Source: CALGDE01 sp964655355
GTDB taxonomy: Bacteria > Cyanobacteriota > Cyanobacteriia > CACIAM-69d
Assembly (NCBI GenBank): GCA_964655355.1
Contig: CAZZMD010000014.1
Coordinates: 21,943 to 85,942 of the forward strand
DNA length: 64,000 bases
Direction of reading: 5' to 3'
In this document: piece after piece, positions 18,392 to 25,370 of the stretch
How positions within the stretch are numbered: the stretch's first letter is position 1
How the letters are laid out: each line of letters starts with the position of its first letter
Notes under the pieces: generated by a model
Seen by the model: the letters and a program-made list of their open reading frames with translations, nothing else
Told to the model about the DNA's origin: nothing
The model's database searches: none
Made by a program: the position numbers and the translations under genes

Positions 18392-18853
18392 ATGCCCTAC
18401 AAAAACATTCCTCGACCAATGCTTACCCCCCTACTAACCGCGATCGCCCCCCTAGTCCTAGGAAACCTGGCGATTCCCGTCCAAGCCGAGCCCGTCCAAA
18501 CCCCAGACAGCACCCTAAACACCTGTCAATTCAGCATCAAAATCACCGCCGGCACCCTAGAAGGGAATGAATTCTACGGCAGCTTCAGCTTTGACAAAGA
18601 TAAATTCACCGGCGAAGGCGAAGAAATCGTCACCACCGAAGAAGGCTTACAAATCTCCATGTACTACCTGGGACGGACCTACACCGCCAGCAGCGATCGC
18701 AACTATCCCGACTATCCCCGAGTCACCTTACAGGACGGAAAAGTAGACCTGGTGGACTTTTGGGTCGATCCCCGCGATCGCGACATCTGGTGGACCGGCG
18801 TCCCCGGATGGGATGTGCAGCTCACCCACACCGACTGCGAAATCTCCGATTGA
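18392..18853 (+). CDS. Small secreted protein of unknown function
   Basis: 153 residues. The N-terminus is basic, followed by a hydrophobic stretch (LLTAIAPLVLGNLAIPV) and an AxA-type cleavage site (VQAEP), so it should be exported. The mature part is acidic, predicted beta-rich (GSFSFDKDKF, WWTGVPGWDVQL) and holds two cysteines, one near each end, that could form a disulfide in the periplasm. A second ATG ten codons in would also preserve the signal peptide. I do not recognise the family. It is in the same direction as lptD, about 90 bases downstream, separated from it by the repeat element. Confidence 0.75.
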   Translation: MPYKNIPRPMLTPLLTAIAPLVLGNLAIPVQAEPVQTPDSTLNTCQFSIKITAGTLEGNEFYGSFSFDKDKFTGEGEEIVTTEEGLQISMYYLGRTYTASSDRNYPDYPRVTLQDGKVDLVDFWVDPRDRDIWWTGVPGWDVQLTHTDCEISD

Positions 18854-18994
18854 TCCCCATCGCGGCGGGGATCAGCGTGGGGATCAGTGGCGAAGCCCTG
18901 ACTTTTTAGTTAAGCTTAGGTTAAGGGAAGGAAAAGGATAGCAATTATCCCCCTTGTTTAAACCTCTCCTCTTACCACTCGGAGGGCGCACTCT

Positions 18995-19204
18995 ATGAAA
19001 GTCATGCAGAAGAAAAACACGCAACATCCCGTTGCCCAACCTCTAGCCACTCGCCACCCGCTGCCAGTTGCAGCGCACACGGTCCCGCACCCCATGGATC
19101 CCGCCAAAAACAACGGCGATCGCCCCTTGGTGATGGTGTGGCGCGCCACCGGCGAAGCGTATCCCAAGATGGAAGCCCAGTGGGTCTACGCCGATGAGCT
19201 GTAG
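18995..19204 (+). CDS. Small unknown protein, 69 aa
   Basis: Not a family I can name. Two signals support its being real: a strong ribosome site (GGAGG) about nine bases before the ATG, and a near-perfect intrinsic terminator 47 bases after the stop. The N-terminal half is basic with His, Gln and Pro; the C-terminal half (VMVWRATGEAYPKMEAQW) looks folded and ends in acidic residues. There is no signal peptide or membrane segment. It is convergent with rdgB, and the shared terminator serves both. Confidence 0.65.
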   Translation: MKVMQKKNTQHPVAQPLATRHPLPVAAHTVPHPMDPAKNNGDRPLVMVWRATGEAYPKMEAQWVYADEL

Positions 19205-19250
19205 TGCGGCAGCGCTAGCGGACCACTCCGCTGCTAATTCCGCTTCCCAT

Positions 19251-19287
19251 AACAATCCCCCAGTCGCGCGCGCTGGGGGATTGTTTT
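19251..19287. terminator. Bidirectional intrinsic terminator
   Basis: A 13-base-pair perfect stem (AACAATCCCCCAG with CTGGGGGATTGTT), a nine-base loop of alternating CG, and a T-run on the plus strand with AA/A-rich sequence on the other side. It lies between the plus-strand 69-aa gene and convergent rdgB. Confidence 0.9.
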
Positions 19288-19322
19288 ATGTTTCAGGGGC
19301 TTGGGTGGGGAATAGAAACCGG

Positions 19323-19904
19323 TTAAGGACTCGGGCACAGGGCTTGCATCGGCTCCAACAATTCCGCAAAAGCGCGGCCTCGATGCCCCACCTGACGTTT
19401 TTGGGCCTTGTCCATTTCCGCAAAGGTTAAGCCCACCTCCGGGACATAGAAAATTGGATCGTAGCCAAAGCCCCCCTCCCCGGCCACGGCGCGGGTAATT
19501 TCACCGGGACATCGCCCCTCCGCTTCCAGGGCAACGGTGCCATCGGGGCGGGACAAAACCAACGCACAAATAAAGGCAGCGCTACGATCGCCGCGATCGC
19601 CCAGGGCGGCCAATAATTTTGCAATGCGGTCCGCGTCCGTTTTGCCATAGCGGGAGGAGTATAATCCCGGCGCGCCATCCAAGGCATCCACCGCCAATCC
19701 AGAATCATCAGCGATCGCCCATTGCCCCGTTGCGATCGCCACTTGGGTCGCTTTGAGACGGGCATTTTCGAGGAATGTTGTCCCGGTTTCTTCCACGTCC
19801 AGATCCGCCGGTTTTAGGGTCAGTTCCCAGCCGGAATTTTGTAAGTAGGCCTGCATTTCCTTCAATTTGCCCGGATTTCCCGTAGCTACCACTAATTGCG
19901 TCAT
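19323..19904 (-). CDS. rdgB: XTP/dITP pyrophosphatase
   Basis: Hydrolyses non-canonical purine nucleoside triphosphates (dITP, XTP) to monophosphates, keeping them out of DNA and RNA. The N-terminal substrate motif TGNPGKLKEM, the acidic pocket ADDSGLAVDALDGAPG, the SSRYG loop and GFGYDPIF are all present. The 193-residue length is standard. It is the last of a minus-strand group after the DMT transporter, but a 137-base gap holding a tandem repeat separates them, so it may have its own promoter. Confidence 0.95.
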   Translation of the reverse strand: MTQLVVATGNPGKLKEMQAYLQNSGWELTLKPADLDVEETGTTFLENARLKATQVAIATGQWAIADDSGLAVDALDGAPGLYSSRYGKTDADRIAKLLAALGDRGDRSAAFICALVLSRPDGTVALEAEGRCPGEITRAVAGEGGFGYDPIFYVPEVGLTFAEMDKAQKRQVGHRGRAFAELLEPMQALCPSP

Positions 19905-19933
19905 GGGCGATCGCTCAGTTTTTAGGTTCTTTT

Positions 19934-19989
19934 AGATTCAGTCGGATAGATTCAGTCGGATAGATTCAGTCGGATAGATTCAGTCGGAC
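19934..19989. repeat. 14-base tandem repeat, four units
   Basis: Four adjacent units of AGATTCAGTCGGAT, the first three identical and the fourth ending in C. The array occupies the rdgB upstream region, starting 30 bases from its start codon, so copy number could alter promoter spacing or the leader. Confidence 0.9.
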
Positions 19990-20040
19990 AATGCTAGAGC
20001 ATCAATCTTAAGGCGTGGGCTCAAGGCGTGGGCGACCGGG

Positions 20041-21102
20041 TTAAATTCCCTTATAGCCCGCCTCGATATCTTGCTGGATGGGGCAGGGGGCTGGCTCGGG
20101 TTCCAATTTTTGGCGATCGCGTTTTGCCTGTTGCAGTTGTTCGTATTGGGTGAGGATAATGCCCAGCAAAATGACGCCGCCGCCGATATATTGCGCCGTG
20201 GTGGGCAGGACCCCGAGGATTAAAAACGCTGACAGAATACCGGCGATGGGACCAAAGGAACTGGCGAGGGACACTTCGCTAGCGGTGGAGGTACGCAGGC
20301 CGGCAAACCAAGCCAGTTGCCCCCCCATCACCAAAATGCCGCCATAGACCAACATCCACTGCCACAGAAACGGGGACGCCACATCCATAAAATGCTCCGG
20401 TCCAAAAAGAATCACGGCGGTGACCCCAAAGACAACGGTGGAAATGAGGGTGCGGCCAATCATAAAGATGCCCAGGGGGATTTGCCGCAGGGCATAGGCA
20501 CTGGCCAGGGAAGCGATCGCCCGGCTGATCGCGCCAATGGCCGCCAAAATTTCGCCACGCCCCAGGGTAAAGCCCATCATGTCCGTCATCGCCGGATCAG
20601 GGGCTGCCAAGAATAGGGTGAGGGCGACGCCAACTAATGCGAGGGCTGCTCCCATCACCGTCAACGCGCCAACGCTGGATCCCAGTACAAAAATACTGAG
20701 GGCCAGAGTCAGGGGCGGCTCCAGACGGCCAATCAAAATCACATTATTGACCGAAGTAATCTCGAGAGCCGTAAAAGTGACAGCGGGACCAATCACCCCG
20801 GCCAGCACTGACACACTAAGGAGGGCAAACCAATCTTTGTTGGACAGTTGGGCGAGGGTGGAGCGCCGTAGTTGCTTGCCGTAGAGGGGCAAAACAATGG
20901 CAAGCACCACCAGATTGCCCACAAATAAAACATTGCAGAAGGAAATGGGATTTCGTCCATCGACCAGATGGTCAAGGCCCAAATCCGTCAGCCGGCGAAC
21001 GGTGGGATTCGATGCCGCAAAACACAGGGTCGCAATCAGGAGATAGACCCGATTGGGGATACGGGCAAACAGGTTGGACAGGTTGGCGATCGCTTGGGCC
21101 AC
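20041..21102 (-). CDS. DMT/EamA-family permease
   Basis: Inner membrane transporter of the drug/metabolite superfamily. About ten hydrophobic helices fall in two EamA-like halves (starting near VYLLIATLCFAAS and, after the middle, near EILAAIGAISRAIASL), with a short cytoplasmic tail rich in Arg/Gln/Pro. The substrate cannot be told from sequence. At 353 residues it is a little longer than the 290-310 of typical EamA proteins. It begins 33 bases after the RmlD-like reductase gene and is probably co-transcribed with it. Confidence 0.85.
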   Translation of the reverse strand: MAQAIANLSNLFARIPNRVYLLIATLCFAASNPTVRRLTDLGLDHLVDGRNPISFCNVLFVGNLVVLAIVLPLYGKQLRRSTLAQLSNKDWFALLSVSVLAGVIGPAVTFTALEITSVNNVILIGRLEPPLTLALSIFVLGSSVGALTVMGAALALVGVALTLFLAAPDPAMTDMMGFTLGRGEILAAIGAISRAIASLASAYALRQIPLGIFMIGRTLISTVVFGVTAVILFGPEHFMDVASPFLWQWMLVYGGILVMGGQLAWFAGLRTSTASEVSLASSFGPIAGILSAFLILGVLPTTAQYIGGGVILLGIILTQYEQLQQAKRDRQKLEPEPAPCPIQQDIEAGYKGI

Positions 21103-21135
21103 GGGATTAGTTGCTGGAGTTAGTTCAGAGCAGTC

Positions 21136-22068
21136 CTAAACCGTTTGTAACCCATGGGCAATGGCCGCCGGGCGATAGCCCAGGGCAAAGGCGCGATCGC
21201 TATTCATGCTGGTATCGGGCGATCGCGGGGCCGGCATGGTCAAATCCGCCTGTAATCCTGGTTGGACGCGATCTAGGGGTACTTCCAAGGCGATCGCCAA
21301 CTGCTTCGCGAAATAATAGCGGGACAATCGCTCCGGTCCCCCCAAATGGAGACACCGCAGTCCATTAACCGATTCAACAGCGTTGTCTCGGGCTTTATCC
21401 AGAGCGAGCACTAAACCTGCTGCCGCATCCTGAGCATTCACAGGGGTGCGGAACTCATCGGTGAAAGCAAAGAGGGGCGTATCGGGCGATCGCAGTTTTT
21501 CAATAAACCCTTGCAAAAAGCTGGCGGACGTTGGCGGCGCATCCCCAAACATCAACGGCATCCGGCAAATGGTGGCCCCAGGATGGCGATCGCGGAGTCC
21601 CTGCTCTGCCGCCACTTTCTGGTCGCCATACAAACACACCGGCGAAACGGGATCCTCCTCGGCATAATGTCCCCGCAGCCCATCAAACACCAAATCCGTC
21701 GACGTAAACACCAAATCAATGCCGCGATCCGCGCACTGGGTCGCCAAATTCAGGGTAGCGGTGACATTAATACCCTGGGAAATTTCGGGGTTAGTTTGGC
21801 ACCAATTGGGGCGAGCAGCGGCGGCCAGATGAAAAACAGCAGTCGGCTTGAAAACGTCTAGAAACTCAGCGATCGCCGTTTCATCGGTCAAATCCAGCGG
21901 CGAGGTTTTCACCTGGGGAATCGCGATCGCCTGACGATGGTAGGTGCCCGCAATGATGGCGCGATCGCCGCGATGTTCCACCAGCCAGCGACATAAATTC
22001 CACCCCAAAAAGCCACTACATCCCGTCACCCAATATCGTGATTCCCCTGATTCCCGAGCCATATCCAT
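21136..22068 (-). CDS. RmlD-like NAD(P)-dependent sugar nucleotide reductase
   Basis: Short-chain dehydrogenase of the extended type, closest in pattern to dTDP-4-dehydrorhamnose reductase (RmlD). The dinucleotide motif is TGCSGFLG near residue 16. AAAARPNWC follows, then a catalytic Thr/Ser region (FTSTDLVFDG) and the YxxxK pair as YGDQK. RmlD-type residues LFAFTDEFRTPV come afterwards. It could act on dTDP sugars for rhamnose, but no rmlABC genes are near, so the substrate is uncertain. It is the first gene of a two-gene unit with the DMT permease. Confidence 0.8.
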   Translation of the reverse strand: MDMARESGESRYWVTGCSGFLGWNLCRWLVEHRGDRAIIAGTYHRQAIAIPQVKTSPLDLTDETAIAEFLDVFKPTAVFHLAAAARPNWCQTNPEISQGINVTATLNLATQCADRGIDLVFTSTDLVFDGLRGHYAEEDPVSPVCLYGDQKVAAEQGLRDRHPGATICRMPLMFGDAPPTSASFLQGFIEKLRSPDTPLFAFTDEFRTPVNAQDAAAGLVLALDKARDNAVESVNGLRCLHLGGPERLSRYYFAKQLAIALEVPLDRVQPGLQADLTMPAPRSPDTSMNSDRAFALGYRPAAIAHGLQTV

Positions 22069-22268
22069 TCCCGGTCTCCCTAGCGAACAACGCCGACCTA
22101 ACCCTATCCCATCCCATCATTTGATTTTGCTGGACCTTAATTTTTCCGGTTTGCCCCATCGCCCCCGGACCTCGCCCCAAACGATAGGAGAGAGTGAGGG
22201 GTATACAATATCAATCCCGCTACGATATCAATCCAATCACGATCAATTCTTTCACTCCCGCAATTGCT

Positions 22269-22475
22269 ATGACTCAGCCCGCTGTCCGTTCTGTCCGCCT
22301 CTGCACCGTAGGATTTTTGCTGGGGCTCGCCGGCGCTCTCCTTTGCCATACCGCCCCCGCAACGGCGATCAACACCACATCCCCCTTCCCCGGAGATCAA
22401 GGGCTGAGGGTTGAAGGCATGGCGATCGCCGCATTAACCCAGACCAAACAGAGCGATCGCCCTGGGCAAGGGTAA
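22269..22475 (+). CDS. Small putative secreted peptide, 68 aa
   Basis: I chose the ATG that starts MTQPAVRS; the frame is open further upstream but that part looks intergenic. Residues 8-32 form a signal peptide (basic start, LCTVGFLLGLAGALLC core, ending TAPATA). The mature part is only about 40 residues and polar. No family is recognised and the coding evidence is limited to the signal peptide. It lies about 145 bases upstream of the Glu-rich secreted protein and may be expressed with it. Confidence 0.5.
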   Translation: MTQPAVRSVRLCTVGFLLGLAGALLCHTAPATAINTTSPFPGDQGLRVEGMAIAALTQTKQSDRPGQG

Positions 22476-22619
22476 CAACGGCAAGGTCACCCAGAACATG
22501 AAAGTGAAGGACAGAGCAGTTAGAACTAGGGGGCCAGCCCGTCGTGCAAGGGTCAAGTTATCTATGCCCTTCTCCGTTCAGCATGTCCATCACTGAACCA
22601 AACATCTGAGCCAAACATC

Positions 22620-22919
22620 ATGTTCAAATCGATTCATCCTTCCGCCCGCCTCTTACTGCTGAGTCTATTCCTCGGGTTGGGATTAGGCGTATTCATCGGC
22701 GGGACAGCCAACGCGGCGGAAGCATCCCAGAGCTGGGTTGCCCAAGAAATCATCATTGAAGAAGAGTACGAAGAGGTCTACGAAGAAGAGGAATTTGAGG
22801 AGGAGGAATACGAAGAAGAGTACGAGGAGGAGTTTGAGGGGGAAGAATATGAAGAAGAGTACGAAGAGGAATTCGAGGAAGAGATTGAGATTGAGGTGGA
22901 AGTAGAAGAGAGTTTCTAA
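22620..22919 (+). CDS. Secreted, extremely Glu/Tyr/Phe-rich protein
   Basis: 99 residues. An N-terminal signal peptide (LLLLSLFLGLGLGVFIGG, cleavage near ANA-AE) is followed by about 50 residues made almost entirely of Glu interrupted every three to four positions by Tyr, Phe or Val (units like EEEYEEEF). The net charge is roughly minus 40 and Lys/Arg are absent from the mature part. Such a polyanion could bind Ca2+ or other cations or coat basic surfaces in the periplasm, but that is inference. No homologue is recognised. The GAA/GAG/TAC alternation makes the DNA itself repetitive. Confidence 0.75.
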   Translation: MFKSIHPSARLLLLSLFLGLGLGVFIGGTANAAEASQSWVAQEIIIEEEYEEVYEEEEFEEEEYEEEYEEEFEGEEYEEEYEEEFEEEIEIEVEVEESF

Positions 22920-22967
22920 GGACCGATTACGGAGCGATCGCAACTGAGTGAGTTCTTTCCCAGGGCG

Positions 22968-23750
22968 TCATGCCAACTCAAACACCGCGATCGCCCGATC
23001 CATTAATCCGGCCATTCCTTGACTGGCGACCCCCGCCCCATGGCCATAGCAAGATCGAGTTCCCCAGGCGATCGCCGGCCAATGGCCCACCGGTGCGCTG
23101 CGATCGCCCTGGAGTTCATCCCGATAAATCCAACCCTCCCCCTGACGCCATCCCACGCGATCGCAGAATTTTTCGTAGTTGGCCTCACTCTCCCGCCACA
23201 GTTGGGCTTGGACCGTAAATCCAAAGCGATCGCCACTCCAATAGCGCCACAGATTATCCATCGTCCGCAAATCCGTTTCCGGCACCCGCTGCCAATCGTC
23301 AGGGGTCAAAACACCATTGGCTGGAACCCCAACGGATGTCGCCAATAATTCCCGAGTCATCTGATCCGCCTCCGACCACTGCCCCATCCCTAAATATTGA
23401 TTCAGCGGTCCATAATCAATCCCCACGTCCGATGCCAAGGGATTACTAGCGGGGGGAGATTGACCGGGATGGGAGGATACGGTTTCGGGATTGCCAGGAA
23501 GTGTCGGCGATCGCTCCAGTCCAATCTCCGACGCCCTCTCTAACAAGCTATTGAGCTGGTGATGGTGGGATTCCTGCCAAGCCTGTAGGGTTTCAAGCTG
23601 TTGCTCAAGTTGATTGATTGGGGCCGGACCAGTATCAGTGGGGGCTGAAATTTCGGTTTTATCTGAGGTGCGCCGGGGAAATCGACCGGCGATCGCCAAG
23701 GAAAAACTACTCCCCAACGCCATCCCCACCAGCAACCACAACACTTCCAC
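22968..23750 (-). CDS. Membrane-anchored GUN4-domain protein
   Basis: The C-terminal 140 residues show the GUN4 fold signature: LNQYLGMGQWSEADQMT, then DWQRVPETDL, LWRYWSGDRFGFTVQAQLW and FCDRVGW. GUN4 proper activates Mg-chelatase by binding porphyrins; many cyanobacteria also carry GUN4-domain paralogues of unknown role. This one begins with a single N-terminal hydrophobic helix (LWLLVGMALGSSFSLAIAG), then a Gln/Glu/Pro-rich linker, so it should be held at a membrane with the domain in the cytoplasm. It starts ten bases after the WecA-type gene, so the two are almost certainly co-transcribed. Confidence 0.87.
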   Translation of the reverse strand: MEVLWLLVGMALGSSFSLAIAGRFPRRTSDKTEISAPTDTGPAPINQLEQQLETLQAWQESHHHQLNSLLERASEIGLERSPTLPGNPETVSSHPGQSPPASNPLASDVGIDYGPLNQYLGMGQWSEADQMTRELLATSVGVPANGVLTPDDWQRVPETDLRTMDNLWRYWSGDRFGFTVQAQLWRESEANYEKFCDRVGWRQGEGWIYRDELQGDRSAPVGHWPAIAWGTRSCYGHGAGVASQGMAGLMDRAIAVFELA

Positions 23751-23760
23751 AGGGCGACAC

Positions 23761-24807
23761 CTAAGAGGTCTTCACCTGCCGCCACACCTGCCAACTGATA
23801 TAGGTCAGCAATCCAGTGCCCACGATCGCATAGGCCGGACCACTGGGCAGCCCAGCAAACGCAAGCGCCAACGACCCCACCCACAGGGTCAGCGCATAAA
23901 TAAACAACACCGTCGCCCGATGGGACAGCCCCGCGCTCAACAATCGATGGTGCAAATGGCGTTTATCGGCACGAAAAGGAGATTGCCCACTGCGCAGACG
24001 ATCCAAAATCACCGCAGACATATCCAACAGCGGCACCGCCAGAATCACATAGGGCAACACCACCGACGTCACCGCCGCCGCTTTTACTAAGCCGATCGCC
24101 CCCACCCCGGCGAGGGTAAAGCCCATAAAATACGAACCGCCATCCCCCATAAAAATCTGAGCCGGATTGAAGTTATAGCGCAAAAAGCCCAACGCCCCGC
24201 CCGCCAACGCCGCCGCAATCAACGCAGCTCCCGGCTGGTCCATAAACAGGGACACCACCAACATCACCACCGCCGAAATCCCCGACACCCCAGCAGCCAA
24301 CCCATCCAGCCCATCAATCCAATTCACCGCGTTGGTCATCCCCACCAACCACAACACCGTAATCGGCAGGCTAAACATCCCCAACTGCACCAATCCAATG
24401 CCGGGAATCGTCAAGAAATCAATGCTAACGCCCACATTCCAACACAGGGTCGCAATCACCGTTTGCAGCAACAGCCGCACAAACGGCGACAAATTCAACA
24501 AATCATCCGCCAACCCCAGGGCAAACACCGCCAAACTCCCCAGGGCCACCCCCCAAATCGCAAACTCTTGGCTCTGGGGCAACCATCCAAACGCCCCCAA
24601 ACTCCACACCACCAACAGCGCCGTCACAAACCCCAAAAAGATTGAGACCCCCCCCAGGCGCACCATCGGACGCTCATGGACCTTGCGCTCCCCCGGCAAA
24701 TCCACCCGCCCACTGCGCAACCCAATGGTTTTAACAATCGGCGTGGTCACCATCACAATGGCCGTGGCGATAAGGAAGGCCAACAGGTGGTACGGGTAGG
24801 GAATCAT
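23761..24807 (-). CDS. Polyprenyl-phosphate GlcNAc-1-phosphate transferase (WecA/TagO type)
   Basis: Integral membrane enzyme of the MraY/WecA family that transfers a sugar-1-phosphate from a UDP-sugar to undecaprenyl phosphate, starting O-antigen or other envelope glycan synthesis. Visible family motifs are RKVHERPMVRLGG near the N-terminus, ADDLLNLSPFVRLLLQ, the VNWIDGLDGLAAG block with its catalytic aspartates, GDGGSYFMG, and the HLHHRL motif. The 348 residues hold about ten membrane segments. WecA-type specificity is favoured over MraY because of the HHRL loop. It is upstream of the GUN4 paralogue. The carrier lipid it needs is regenerated by uppP at 7207. Confidence 0.92.
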   Translation of the reverse strand: MIPYPYHLLAFLIATAIVMVTTPIVKTIGLRSGRVDLPGERKVHERPMVRLGGVSIFLGFVTALLVVWSLGAFGWLPQSQEFAIWGVALGSLAVFALGLADDLLNLSPFVRLLLQTVIATLCWNVGVSIDFLTIPGIGLVQLGMFSLPITVLWLVGMTNAVNWIDGLDGLAAGVSGISAVVMLVVSLFMDQPGAALIAAALAGGALGFLRYNFNPAQIFMGDGGSYFMGFTLAGVGAIGLVKAAAVTSVVLPYVILAVPLLDMSAVILDRLRSGQSPFRADKRHLHHRLLSAGLSHRATVLFIYALTLWVGSLALAFAGLPSGPAYAIVGTGLLTYISWQVWRQVKTS

Positions 24808-25370
24808 GGTGCCAAGGGTAGGAAGATTGCGAGTAAACCCAGATCAGGCAGAGTCTACTACATTTTTATGGGCGGGTCCGGGAAGTGGATCACCTTGGTC
24901 CACATCTTAGGTTTAATTGCAACACCCCCGGCCATCAATTCCCCCGCAATCCCGTAAATTCTCTTAAGAATACGCCCCCTCTGAAGCATTTTTGAGAACG
25001 CTCCCCTCCTTCAATAAGGCGACCCCGCAGTTTAAATCGACGATCGCCGGTATCAGATGAGACCTGGGAAAATCAGGCGATCGCCCCCTGCAACCCCATC
25101 ATTTTTCAAAGGGTATCGCGCGTTGCATCCCCAGTCACACCGCCCATTACAGTATCTGAAGCACCCATATGACGATGACATTTAACAAGACATCATCAGG
25201 GATTGCTTATGGATAGATTTGAGATTTCAGGGGTAGAAATCAGGCGATCGCTAGAACCGGTGTGACATCTGAGGCAGAATATGGGCTAAATTTCAGGCAT
25301 ATTCACAAACACTTTTTCATTCGCGACCGATCACGCTGCCTGCTACTACCCCATAACAACAGCCTGTCCC
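24808..25370. other. Divergent intergenic region WecA-like / glgB
   Basis: No gene seen. It should hold the promoters of both divergent genes. The only repeated feature noted is AAATCAGGCGATCGC, present twice about 150 bases apart (around HIP1 sites). No riboswitch or strong hairpin was recognised. Confidence 0.5.

Noticed and set aside
19934..19989. CRISPR array
   Set aside because: Units are directly adjacent with no spacers and are only 14 bases long.
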